Source: Planctomycetota bacterium
GTDB lineage: Bacteria > Planctomycetota > UBA1135 > GCA-002686595
Reading direction: 5' to 3'
DNA: 64,000 nucleotides
NCBI GenBank assembly: GCA_016709875.1
Contig: JADJLZ010000001.1
Coordinates: 124,001 to 188,000, forward strand
The notes beneath the pieces are model-generated. The model ran no database searches, was not told where the DNA came from, and saw nothing but the letters and a program-made list of their open reading frames with translations. A program made the position numbers and the translations under genes. Of this stretch, positions 52,710 through 61,646 are shown piece by piece (the first letter of the stretch is position 1; each line of letters starts with the position of its first letter).

Positions 52710-52857
52710 GAGGTGATGTGGGCGAACTCGCGAAGAACTCGGGGGGAGCTGGGGGCTCTTCCATCGGGCGCGAGCCGCCTGATAGGCCCGATGCTATCCC
52801 CCAGCCCGATTCTTCGCAGCCCCCTCTGCGCTCGATACTCCGGCCTTGGGACGCGCC
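52710..52857. other. intergenic region upstream of the Cys-module gene
   Basis: About 150 bp between the minus-strand glycosyltransferase gene stop at 52858 and the next start. No gene is seen. It must hold the promoter of the Cys-module gene; AT content is not raised and no boxes can be defended. Confidence 0.4.
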
Positions 52858-54756
52858 TCAGCGCCTCTTTCGAAGCCGCCCGAGCTGCAGCCCCGCCTCG
52901 AGCGCGTCGGGGTGCTCGGTGCCCAGGTCGCCAAAGCGGCCTCGCGCCGCGAGCACCTCCTCGAAGGCCGTGCGCGCCTCCGCGTCCCTGCCCAGCGCCG
53001 CGAGCACGAGCCCGCGGTCGAGCCATGCGCCCGAGAGGTCGCGGTCGAGCTCCAGCGCGCGCGCGAGCGCCGCGAGCGCGGGCTGCGCCGCGCCGAGCTC
53101 GGTATGCGCGTGTCCGAGCGCTTCCCAGGCCTGTGCGTCGCCGGGTGAGCGCGCGCACCAGTCCTCGCACAGCGGCAGCGCCTCGCGCATGCGCTGCATG
53201 CGGCCGAGCAGCGTGATGAGGTTCGACTGCGGCGTGTCGACATCGTCGTCCGACGCGCGCGCAAGCTCGAGCGCCTCGTGCAGCGACGCCAGGGCCTGCT
53301 CGCGCAGCTCCGGCGCCCGCGCGGGCTCGACCTCGGCCAGCGCGGCGAGCACTCCGCCGCGCGCGTTCGCGAGCTCCCAATCGCGCGCGAGCGCCTGCCA
53401 GCGCGCGCACAGCTCGAGCGCCTCCTCCAGGCGCGCGCGGCGCAGCGCCGGGAGCTCGCTCGCGCGCGCCTCGCCGTACACCGCGCCTACGAGGTTGCGC
53501 AGCGCGACGCGGCTCGTGGGATCCAACTCGCGGGCGCGCGTCCAGAGCTCGCGGTCGCTGCGCCAGGCGCGCGCGTCGGAATGCGCGCGCAGGCCGGGTA
53601 GCAAGGCCACGAGCAGCGCCGCGCCCGCGAGGACAGTCGAGCGGCGTGCGATCCACGCTCCCGCGAGGAGCGCCAGAGGCATGCACGAGAGGTAGCTGTA
53701 GCGCGCCGCGACGAGCTGCGGCCCGGCTTGCGCGAGACCGAGCACCGGTGCGACGAGCAGCGAGTAGGCGAGCAGCGCCGTCCACGCACCCGGGAAGCGC
53801 CGCCGCAGGGCAAACGCTCCCAGGAACGCGAGCGGCGCGAGCAGCAGCGCGGCGGCGAAGCGCGCCTGCGCGGGATCGAGCGGCCGCGGCAGATCGTAGA
53901 TCGGCTGCACGCCGACGACGGCGAGCGTCTGCAGCGGGTAGAAGAGCCAGCCGTAGCAGGTCTGCGCGAGACGCGCGAGCGGGCCGTGCTCGCTCCAGCC
54001 GAACATCCCGGCGTGCAGCGACTGGCCGAAGTAGGCGACCACCGCGGCCGCGAGCGCGCAGGCGAGGAAGGGAAGCTGCTCGCGGACTCGCGTGCGCGGC
54101 GTGCCGCGGCGCAGCACCCACGCGTCGAGCGCGAGCAGCACCAGCGGCCAGCCCATCGCGCTGCCCTTGGAGAGCAGGCTCGCCGCGTAGAACGCGAGCG
54201 CGGCGACGTACGCGCTGCGGCGCCCCGCTGCGCGTGTGTGCGCGAGCCAGGCGCGCAGCGCTAGCAGCAGGAAGAAGCCCGAGAGCACGTCGCGCCGCTC
54301 GGTGATCCAGACGACCGACTCCACGCGCAGCGGGTGCAGCGCGAAGAGCGCCGCCGCGGCCGCCGCGCCCAGATCGAGGCTCGCGCGCCCGCGCAGCTCC
54401 GGCCAGACTTGCGCCAGGAGTTCGCGCGCGCAGAGGAAGAAGAGCAGCGCGTCGAGCGCGTGCAGCGCGACGTTCGTGCGATGGAAAGCCGCCGCATCCA
54501 GACCCCACAACTCCCAGTCGATCGCGTAGGAGAGCCACGCGAGCGGCTGGTAGGGCCCCAGGTGCGTCGTGGTGAACATCCAGCGCAGCTCGCTCGCGCC
54601 CAGTCCGCGCCAGTGCGCGTTCGAGAGCAACAGGTCGGCGTCATCCCAGAGCAGGAAGCCGCCCGAGAGCGCGGGCGCGAAACACAGCCAGCAGGCGAGC
54701 ACGAGGCCCAGGCCCAGCAGCAGTGCGCGCAGGCGTGGCAGCCCTCCCCGCGCCAC
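52858..54756 (-). CDS. TMTC/GT39-like membrane glycosyltransferase with TPR domain
   Basis: The product is 632 aa. About ten membrane segments fill residues 5-380. FLLWDDADLLLSN near the N-terminus has the acidic pair of TMTC/PMT-type enzymes facing the outside. The C-terminal third is TPR-like (ELREQALASLHEALELA, ALGHAHTELGAAQPALAAL). Family: polyprenol-linked sugar transferases for protein glycosylation. The GTG at 54756 was chosen because it lies 5 bp after the upstream stop; the longer frame crosses the HAD-kinase gene. Confidence 0.8.
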   Translation of the reverse strand: MARGGLPRLRALLLGLGLVLACWLCFAPALSGGFLLWDDADLLLSNAHWRGLGASELRWMFTTTHLGPYQPLAWLSYAIDWELWGLDAAAFHRTNVALHALDALLFFLCARELLAQVWPELRGRASLDLGAAAAAALFALHPLRVESVVWITERRDVLSGFFLLLALRAWLAHTRAAGRRSAYVAALAFYAASLLSKGSAMGWPLVLLALDAWVLRRGTPRTRVREQLPFLACALAAAVVAYFGQSLHAGMFGWSEHGPLARLAQTCYGWLFYPLQTLAVVGVQPIYDLPRPLDPAQARFAAALLLAPLAFLGAFALRRRFPGAWTALLAYSLLVAPVLGLAQAGPQLVAARYSYLSCMPLALLAGAWIARRSTVLAGAALLVALLPGLRAHSDARAWRSDRELWTRARELDPTSRVALRNLVGAVYGEARASELPALRRARLEEALELCARWQALARDWELANARGGVLAALAEVEPARAPELREQALASLHEALELARASDDDVDTPQSNLITLLGRMQRMREALPLCEDWCARSPGDAQAWEALGHAHTELGAAQPALAALARALELDRDLSGAWLDRGLVLAALGRDAEARTAFEEVLAARGRFGDLGTEHPDALEAGLQLGRLRKRR

Positions 54757-54761
54757 GCCGC

Positions 54762-56036
54762 TCAGACTCCGAAGACGTTGCCGCCCGGCAGCACCAGATC
54801 CGCGTTGCGCGCGGGCTCGACGCGCTCGTCGAACGCGCGCTGCACGGGCAGGAAGTGCCGCCGCACACGCATGAGCGCCTCCGCGCCCTCGCGCGCGTCG
54901 CGACCGGCGACGCGCCGCAGGCAGACGTTGTCGGCCACGTCGAGCTGCAGCACGCGCTCCAGGCGCGCGCGCAGCAGTGGATGCAAGAGGAACAGGCCCT
55001 CGAGCACGAGCACGTCCTGGGGCGCGATCTGGATGCGCGTTCCGCCGCGCTGGTAGTCCACGGCTTGCCCCGCGGCGTGCGGCGCGATCAGCGCCTCGAC
55101 GAGCTCGGTCGCCTCGAAACCCTGCTGCAGGTGCTCGAGCGGCCGGTCGAGCGGCCAGAAGCTCGTCGCGCTGAGGTCCGCCTCGGGCTTCAAGAACAGG
55201 TCGAGCGCCACGACCACCGCGTTTCGGCCGTGCGCGGCGAGCACGCGCGCGGTGTCGCGCGCGAAGATCGTCTTGCCGCTGCCCGAGTGTCCCGTGATGC
55301 CCAGCGAGCGCGGCCCGCCCGGCTCGAGCAGCCCGAGCGAGCGCAGGCCCTCCGCCATCCAGCTCGCGCGGCGCTCGAGCAGCGGCACGAGCTCGCCCAT
55401 GTCCTCGATGCGCGCCTCGCAGGCGACCTCCTCGCCCGCCTGTGCGAAGCCGCGCGCGGCGTGCACGTGCGGCAGGCCGTTGGCCCAGGCCGCGTCGCGG
55501 TCGCTCTGACGGTCGCCGACCATCAGCACCGCGCGCGTCCCGAAGGTCTGCAGGAGGTCGCCCACCATGCTGGTCTTGGTGCGCATGCCGGGCGTGTCCA
55601 GGCAGCGCGCCTCCTCGACGAAGCGCTGCAGGTCGAGCTCGACCATCATCGTGCGCAGGTAGTCGCGCCCGCAGTTGGAGGCGATGCCCAGCTTGAGCCC
55701 GCGCGCGGCGAGCTCGGCCAGCGCTTCGGGCACGCCGGGGAGCAGCGCCGCCTGTCCCGCGCGCAGTGCGCGCTCCTCTTCCTCGACGCACAAGCGCATC
55801 ACGAGCTCGCGCTGCGCCGGCTCGAGGTCGGAAAACAGCTGGGCGAATCCTTCGGCGAGCGGCATGCCGACGAGGTTCATCCACTCCGCCCCGGTCGGCA
55901 GTTCGCGCGCGAGGCCGAGCTCGGCGAAGGCCCTCCGAGCCCCCGTGCGGGCCGCTTCGACCCAGAAACGGTCGGTCGCGACGAGCGTGCCGTCGAGGTC
56001 GAAGACCACCCCGTCGAAGAGGATCGTAGGATCCAT
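54762..56036 (-). CDS. HAD phosphatase fused to uridine-kinase-like P-loop kinase
   Basis: The product is 424 aa. Residues 1-220 are a HAD hydrolase of the phosphoglycolate-phosphatase type: FDLDGTL (D13, D15), GIASNCGR and VGDRQSDRDAA. Residues 240-424 are a kinase with Walker A G249-HSGSGKT-256, then DLFLK and LVLEGLFLLHPLL. The kinase part is similar to uridine/phosphoribulokinase-like enzymes. The fusion predicts paired reactions on one phosphorylated metabolite. ATG 56036 was used. It is followed by the glycosyltransferase gene 5 bp away. Confidence 0.85.
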   Translation of the reverse strand: MDPTILFDGVVFDLDGTLVATDRFWVEAARTGARRAFAELGLARELPTGAEWMNLVGMPLAEGFAQLFSDLEPAQRELVMRLCVEEEERALRAGQAALLPGVPEALAELAARGLKLGIASNCGRDYLRTMMVELDLQRFVEEARCLDTPGMRTKTSMVGDLLQTFGTRAVLMVGDRQSDRDAAWANGLPHVHAARGFAQAGEEVACEARIEDMGELVPLLERRASWMAEGLRSLGLLEPGGPRSLGITGHSGSGKTIFARDTARVLAAHGRNAVVVALDLFLKPEADLSATSFWPLDRPLEHLQQGFEATELVEALIAPHAAGQAVDYQRGGTRIQIAPQDVLVLEGLFLLHPLLRARLERVLQLDVADNVCLRRVAGRDAREGAEALMRVRRHFLPVQRAFDERVEPARNADLVLPGGNVFGV

Positions 56037-56105
56037 TGGCGCAGAGCCTAGCAGGCGCGGCTTGGGAGGGCGCGCCCCTCGCCCTATCCTGGGCGCCCCG
56101 CGCCC

Positions 56106-58052
56106 ATGCTGACCCTCCTTGCGACGCTCTGTCTCCTCGCCCCCCTCCAGGAATCCGCCGGCGGCCCGCCTTCGCGCGAGCTGCTGCTCGAGCTGACCCG
56201 TTCGAGCCGCCTGGCCGGAACCTCCGGCTCGAAGACCGGCGCCGATTTCGTCGCGCGTGTGATGCGCGCGGCCGGTTTCGAGGTCGAGATCGACGAGCGC
56301 GAGGTGCTGCTCGCGCTGCCGCGCTCGATCCACTTCCAGGTCCTGCGCGGTCCCAACGACACGCACCCGCTGCTCGAGCGCGGCGAGAGCTTCGACCCCG
56401 ACGCGCTGCCGCCGACCGACGTGCCCAAGTGCCTGGGCTGGGCCAAGAGCGGCAGCGCGCGCGGCCCGGTCGTCGACGCGGGCTACGGCACGCGCGCGGA
56501 TTTCGAGCGCCTCGTGGCGGCGGGCATCGAACTGCGCGGCACGGTTGCGCTCGCGCGCTACGGCCGCTGCTACCGCGGCATCAAGGTCGACCTCGCCGCG
56601 CAGTACGGCTGCGTCGCGGCGCTGCTCTTCAGCGATCCGGCCGACGACGGCGCGGGCAAGGGCCCGGTCTGGCCCGAGGGTCCGTGGAAGCCGGACTGGG
56701 ACGCGCAGCGCGGCTCGATCTCCTCGATCGCGGGCTCGCCCGGCGATCCGTCGACGCCCGGCTGGGCCTCGCCGCACCCGGGCGAAGCGCGCGCACGACG
56801 GCTCTCCCCCTCCGAATACGACGCGGCGCTGCCCTCGATCCCCGCCATCCCGATTGGCGCCGCTGAGGCGGCCACGCTGCTCGCGAACCTCTCGACGCGC
56901 ACACTGGCCGACGCGAAGGGCGCGAGCTCGCCGCGGCCGATCGGTCCGGGTCCGGTGCTGGCCGACCTCGTGCTCGACGAGCCGCGCGACCTGCGCGTGA
57001 TCCGCAACGTGATCGCGCGTCTGCCGGGTGAGGAGCTCGACAGCGTGATCGCCGGCGCGCACCGCGACGCGTGGGTGCGCGGCGCGAACGACGACGGTGC
57101 GGGCACGGTGATGCTGCTGCGCGCCGGCCAACTGCTCGGTGCACGCGCGCGCGCGGGGTGGAAGCCCAAGAACGGGATCACGCTCTGCTTCTGGGACGCC
57201 GAGGAGTGGGGCATGATCGGCAGCACCGAGTGGGGCGAAGCCAACGGCGCCTGGCTCGCGACGCACACGATCGCCTACGTCAACGCCGACGCGAACGTCA
57301 GCGGCGTGGAGTTCAGCGGCCTCTCGGGCACGCCGGGCATGCTCGCGGTCGGCCGTGCGGTGTGCGAGCGCACACCCTCGACGAGCGGCTTCGAGGGCGC
57401 GCAGAACTTGTGGGAAGAGTGGATGAAGCGCTCGAAGGACACGCCGGACCTCGGCCTGCCCGGCTCGGGCTCGGACTTCGCGGTGTTCGTGCACCACCTC
57501 TCGCTGCCCGTGCTCGAATTCGGCTTCGGCGGCGGCCACGGCGGCCAGTACCACACGACCTTCGACGACTTCGCCTTCGTCGAGCGCTACTTCGACCCGG
57601 GCTTCAAGGGCCACGAGGCCGCGGCGAGTCTGTGCGCCGACCTGCTCGGCGAGCTCGCGTTGCGCGGCAAGCCGTGCTTCGACGCCGTCGAAGCGGCGCG
57701 CACGCTCGCGATCGTCGCGCGCGCGGCCGGCGCGGAGCAGAAGGACGGGGACGCCTGGCTGGGAGTGCTGCGCGCCGGGAAGATCTCCGGCGCCTTCGAG
57801 GAGCTCGCCGCGGCGCTCGAGAACACGCCCGAGCGCAATCGCAATCTGTACCCCGGGCTCGCGCTGAGCGAGGGCCTGCCCGGCCGACCCTGGTACAAGA
57901 ACCCGCTCTGGGCGCCCGAACTCGAGAACGGCTACGCCTCCGAGAGTTTCCCCACGCTGCGCCTGGCCGCGCGAGAGAGCGCCGCCGCGCTCGACGCCGA
58001 GGTCGACCGGCTGGCCGCGACCGTGCGCGCGCTGGTCCCGCCCAAGCGCTGA
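56106..58052 (+). CDS. M28 carboxypeptidase (glutamate-carboxypeptidase-II-like), secreted
   Basis: The product is 648 aa. Leader MLTLLATLCLLAP is a signal peptide. A protease-associated (PA) domain lies within about residues 110-260. The zinc site has HRD (319-321), GANDDGAG (327-333) and FWDAEEWGMIG (E366/E367), and the last His in YHTTFDD. A dimerisation-like domain ends it. All catalytic residues are kept, in contrast to the protein at 24895. It would cleave C-terminal acidic residues from peptides outside the cytoplasm. It is followed by the ABC pair after 4 bp. Confidence 0.9.
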   Translation: MLTLLATLCLLAPLQESAGGPPSRELLLELTRSSRLAGTSGSKTGADFVARVMRAAGFEVEIDEREVLLALPRSIHFQVLRGPNDTHPLLERGESFDPDALPPTDVPKCLGWAKSGSARGPVVDAGYGTRADFERLVAAGIELRGTVALARYGRCYRGIKVDLAAQYGCVAALLFSDPADDGAGKGPVWPEGPWKPDWDAQRGSISSIAGSPGDPSTPGWASPHPGEARARRLSPSEYDAALPSIPAIPIGAAEAATLLANLSTRTLADAKGASSPRPIGPGPVLADLVLDEPRDLRVIRNVIARLPGEELDSVIAGAHRDAWVRGANDDGAGTVMLLRAGQLLGARARAGWKPKNGITLCFWDAEEWGMIGSTEWGEANGAWLATHTIAYVNADANVSGVEFSGLSGTPGMLAVGRAVCERTPSTSGFEGAQNLWEEWMKRSKDTPDLGLPGSGSDFAVFVHHLSLPVLEFGFGGGHGGQYHTTFDDFAFVERYFDPGFKGHEAAASLCADLLGELALRGKPCFDAVEAARTLAIVARAAGAEQKDGDAWLGVLRAGKISGAFEELAAALENTPERNRNLYPGLALSEGLPGRPWYKNPLWAPELENGYASESFPTLRLAARESAAALDAEVDRLAATVRALVPPKR

Positions 58053-58056
58053 CCCG

Positions 58057-59802
58057 ATGGCACGCTTGTGGCGATTCTTCCGGCGCTTCCTGCGCCACAA
58101 GAAGCAGCTCATCGGCGGCTTCTTGTGCATTCCGCTGGCGCAGCTCGCGGACATCGCCATCACGGTCAAGATCGGCGGCGCGCTCGACCGCCTGCGCGCG
58201 GGCAGCCCGACCGACTTCCTGGCCGGCATCTTCTGGATCATCCTGGGCCTCTCGGCCTTCAAGGGCGTGTTCCGCTACCTGCAGCGCTGGTGGATCGTCG
58301 CCGTCTCGCGCTACGTCGAGAACGAACTCAAGCAGGAGCTCTTCGACAAGCTCGTCTCGCTGCCGCTCGCCTTCCACGCCCGGAGCCGCTCGGGCGACGT
58401 CGTGAGCCGCGTCACCTCGGACGTCGAGAACATCCGCATGTTCCTCGGCCCGGGCGTGATGTACACGCTCGGCGCGGTCGTGATGGTGCCGGCCTCGATC
58501 GCGCTCTTGTGCACGCTCAACGCGCCGCTGGCGCTGACGATGATCCTGCCGTTGGTGCTGATGGGCTTCGGCATGAAGTTCTTCACGCCGCACCTGCACC
58601 GCTGGTCGGAAGCCGTGCAGGAGTCGATCGCCGAGATCTCCAGCCGTGCGCAGGAGAACTTCTCCGGCATCCGCGTGGTGAAGGGCTACGGCCTCGCGGC
58701 GCAGCAGTGCGCGCGCTTCGACGAGGCCTCGGAGCGCAACCGGCAGAACCAGGTCAACCTGGGGCGCTCGCGCGGCCTGACGCACGCGCTGACGCACGCC
58801 GCGAACGACCTCACCTTCGTCACGATCCTGGTGCTCGGCGGCTGGGCCATGATCGACCGCTCGCTGCCGGCGGGCGACCTGTTCAAGTTCATCGACCTGA
58901 CCTTCAAGGTCTTCTGGCCGATCATCGCGCTGGGCTGGATCGCCGGCATGTACCCGCGCGCCTACGCCAGCGCGGGCCGGATCGATGAGCTGCTCGCCGA
59001 GCAGCCGCTGTTCAGCGATCCGCACGACGCGCTGCGACTCAGCTCCCCGCGCGGCGCGCTCACGCTGCGCGGACTCTCGTACACCTACGCGGGCGCCGCC
59101 AAGCCGGCCGTCTCCGGCGTGAGCGTCGACGTGCCCGCGGGCAGCGTGCTCGGCATCGTCGGGCCGACGGGCTCGGGCAAGAGCACGTTGGTCTTGTGCC
59201 TGGGGCGCCTGCTCGAGCCGCAGGGCGTACTCGAGCTGGACGGGATCGACGTGCGACGTCTGGCGCTCTCGGACCTGCGCGCCTGCCTGGGCTACGTCCC
59301 GCAGGACAGCTTCCTGTTCTCCGAGCGCTACCGCGACAACATCGCCTTCGGTTCCGACACCGAGCTCAGCGACGCGCGCATCCAAGAGCTCGTCGAGCTC
59401 GCCTGCATGAAGGACGAGGTGGCGCACTTCCCCAAGGGCCTCGAGACGCTCGTGGGCGAGCGCGGCGTGACGCTCTCGGGCGGCCAGCGCCAGCGCACGT
59501 GCATCGCGCGCGCGCTGGCGCGCGATCCGCGCGTCCTGATCCTCGACGATGCGCTCTCGGCGGTCGACACCGAGACCGAGGCGCAGCTGCTCGCGAACCT
59601 GCGGCGCGCGGGCGAGGGCCGCACGGTGATCGTAGCCGCGCACCGGCTCTCCTCGGTCGCGCGCGCCGAGCGCATCCTCGTGCTGGGCAAGGACGGCCGC
59701 GTCGAGGCGCAGGGCACGCACGCCGAGTTGCTCGAGCGCCCCGGCTGGTACCGCGAGACCTGGCAGCGCCAGCAGGCGCAGAAGGAGCTCTCCGTACTGT
59801 GA
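58057..59802 (+). CDS. ABC exporter half-transporter 1, degenerate Walker B
   Basis: The product is 581 aa: six membrane helices (about 15-310) then a nucleotide-binding domain. Walker A is GPTGSGKST, signature LSGGQRQRT, Walker B VLILDDALSAVD, where the catalytic Glu is Asp. Such Asp is the mark of the degenerate site in heterodimeric exporters such as TM287/288 and YheIH. It overlaps the second half-transporter by 4 bp, so the two are made together. Confidence 0.93.
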   Translation: MARLWRFFRRFLRHKKQLIGGFLCIPLAQLADIAITVKIGGALDRLRAGSPTDFLAGIFWIILGLSAFKGVFRYLQRWWIVAVSRYVENELKQELFDKLVSLPLAFHARSRSGDVVSRVTSDVENIRMFLGPGVMYTLGAVVMVPASIALLCTLNAPLALTMILPLVLMGFGMKFFTPHLHRWSEAVQESIAEISSRAQENFSGIRVVKGYGLAAQQCARFDEASERNRQNQVNLGRSRGLTHALTHAANDLTFVTILVLGGWAMIDRSLPAGDLFKFIDLTFKVFWPIIALGWIAGMYPRAYASAGRIDELLAEQPLFSDPHDALRLSSPRGALTLRGLSYTYAGAAKPAVSGVSVDVPAGSVLGIVGPTGSGKSTLVLCLGRLLEPQGVLELDGIDVRRLALSDLRACLGYVPQDSFLFSERYRDNIAFGSDTELSDARIQELVELACMKDEVAHFPKGLETLVGERGVTLSGGQRQRTCIARALARDPRVLILDDALSAVDTETEAQLLANLRRAGEGRTVIVAAHRLSSVARAERILVLGKDGRVEAQGTHAELLERPGWYRETWQRQQAQKELSVL

Positions 59803-61646
59803 GCAGCACCGATCTGGATCCGGAGGAAGACGACCTCGTCAGCTCCAAGGCCTGGGACAACGCGATCCTGCTGCGCCTGGCGCGCTACGCCAAGCCGCAC
59901 GCGCGGCTGTTCTACGCGAGCTTCGGCGTGCTGGCGATGCTGTTCATGCTCGACATGCTCGGGCCCTGGATCTGGCGCCACGCGCTCGACGGACCGGTGC
60001 ACGCCGCCGTGAGCGCGCGCGAGCGGGACCCCGCGGCCGACATCGGCACATTCGTGCGCCAGTTCTGGTACTGGGTCGGCGGCTATCTGCTGCTGGTCGC
60101 GCTCTCGGTCGTCTTCCGCTACCACGAGGTGGCGCAATTGAACCGCACCGGCCAGACGGTGATCGCCGACCTGCGCTCGCGGCTCTTCCGCCACATGCAG
60201 AGCCTGGATCTGGTCTTCTTCGACCGCCGGCCGACCGGTGCGCTGGTGACGCGCGTCACGAGCGACGTCGAGAACCTGAACGAGATGTTCACCTCGGGCC
60301 TGGTCGTGCTGCTCTTCGACTTCGTCAAGATCGTCGGAGTGCTCGCGTTCCTGTACTGGCTGAACTGGCGCCTGGCGCTGGTCGTCACGGCGGGCACGCC
60401 CTTCCTGATCGGCGTGAGCCTGGTGTTCCGCGGCGGCGCGCGCCGCGCGCACCGCGCCGTGCGCGCGCGCCTCTCGCGCCTCAACGGCTACCTGCAGGAG
60501 GTCCTGCAGGGCATCCGCGTCGTGCAGGTCTTCCGGCGCGAGAAGGCCGTCTCCGCGCGCTTCGCGCAGCACCTCGACGGCTACCTCGCGGCGAACCTGA
60601 AGACGATCTTCCTCTTCGCGCTCTTCTTCCCCGTGATCGACTTCGTCGTCAGCGCGATCCAGGGCACGACCCTCTGGTCGGGCGGCCTCTCGATCGCCGG
60701 CGCGCAGCTCTCCTACGGCGAGTTCGTGCAGTTCTGGTTCTACCTCGCGCTGCTCGTCGCCCCGATCCGCGAGCTGGGCGAGCGCTACAACATCCTGCAG
60801 AGCGCCTTCGCCTCCGCCGAACGCATCTTCGACATCCTCGACACCCGCCCCACCCTCGAGCCCGAGCGTGAAAAAACCAGCCCGCCTGGTTTTTCGACGC
60901 TCCCGCTCCGGGGCCACGTGCGCTTCGAGCACGTCTCCTTCTCCTACACCGAGGGAACCGAGGTCCTGCACGACCTGTCCTTCGAGATCCGCCCCGGCGA
61001 GACCGTCGCCGTCGTGGGCGCCACGGGCGCCGGCAAGAGCACGCTCGTCAACCTGCTGCTGCGCTTCTACGAGCCCTCCTCGGGGCACATCACGATCGAC
61101 GGCCACGACCTCACCGAGCTCGATCCCGCGCGCCTGCGCCGCGCGGTGGGCCTGGTGCTGCAGGAGGACTTCCTCTTCGCCGGCACGGTCAAGGAGAACC
61201 TGATCCTCGAGCGTGAAAGCGTCACCGAGGAGTCGCTGGAAGAGGCGCTCGCGGCGAGCCGCGCCGACGAGCTCGTCGCGCGCCTGCCCGGCGGCCTCGC
61301 GCACCCCGTGGCCGAGCGCGGCGCGACCTTCTCGACCGGCGAGCGCCAGCTGCTCGCGATCGCGCGCGCGCTCGCGGGCGATCCGCGCATCGTCGTGCTC
61401 GACGAGGCCACCGCCAGCGTCGATTCGAACACCGAGGCGCAGATCGAGAGCGCCACGCGCAAGCTGCTCGAGGGCCGTAGCGCGCTGGTGATCGCCCACC
61501 GCCTCTCGACCGTGCGCCGCGCGACGCGCATCCTGGTGCTGCACCGCGGCAAGCTGCGCGAGCAGGGCACGCACGCGCAGTTGCTCGCACAAGACGGCAT
61601 CTACGCACGCCTGCACCGGCTGCAGTTCGCCGAATCCGCCGGCTAG
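59799..61646 (+). CDS. ABC exporter half-transporter 2
   Basis: The product is 615 aa from the GTG at 59799 (GTGA overlap with the previous stop). Membrane domain about 25-330, NBD from about 375. Walker A GATGAGKST, Walker B IVVLDEATASVD with intact Glu, but signature FSTGERQLL instead of LSGGQ. The pair of altered motifs fits one consensus and one degenerate site per dimer. The linker (about residues 345-365) carries a palindromic DNA element that codes for REKTSPPGFSTLPLRG. Confidence 0.92.
   Translation: MSSTDLDPEEDDLVSSKAWDNAILLRLARYAKPHARLFYASFGVLAMLFMLDMLGPWIWRHALDGPVHAAVSARERDPAADIGTFVRQFWYWVGGYLLLVALSVVFRYHEVAQLNRTGQTVIADLRSRLFRHMQSLDLVFFDRRPTGALVTRVTSDVENLNEMFTSGLVVLLFDFVKIVGVLAFLYWLNWRLALVVTAGTPFLIGVSLVFRGGARRAHRAVRARLSRLNGYLQEVLQGIRVVQVFRREKAVSARFAQHLDGYLAANLKTIFLFALFFPVIDFVVSAIQGTTLWSGGLSIAGAQLSYGEFVQFWFYLALLVAPIRELGERYNILQSAFASAERIFDILDTRPTLEPEREKTSPPGFSTLPLRGHVRFEHVSFSYTEGTEVLHDLSFEIRPGETVAVVGATGAGKSTLVNLLLRFYEPSSGHITIDGHDLTELDPARLRRAVGLVLQEDFLFAGTVKENLILERESVTEESLEEALAASRADELVARLPGGLAHPVAERGATFSTGERQLLAIARALAGDPRIVVLDEATASVDSNTEAQIESATRKLLEGRSALVIAHRLSTVRRATRILVLHRGKLREQGTHAQLLAQDGIYARLHRLQFAESAG
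60864..60902 (+). repeat. palindromic element inside the ABC transporter gene
   Basis: Arms GAGCGTGAAAAAACCAG and CTGGTTTTTCGACGCTC pair over 17 bp with two mismatched positions around a five-base loop CCCGC. The intergenic hairpin at 31092-31140 has the same arms and the loop in opposite orientation (GCGGG). It lies in frame in the linker of half-transporter 2. The shared arms and loop support a common origin. Confidence 0.8.

Noticed and set aside
56037..58262. Upstream extension of the HAD-kinase frame
   Set aside because: It lies antisense to the M28 peptidase and adds no recognisable domain.
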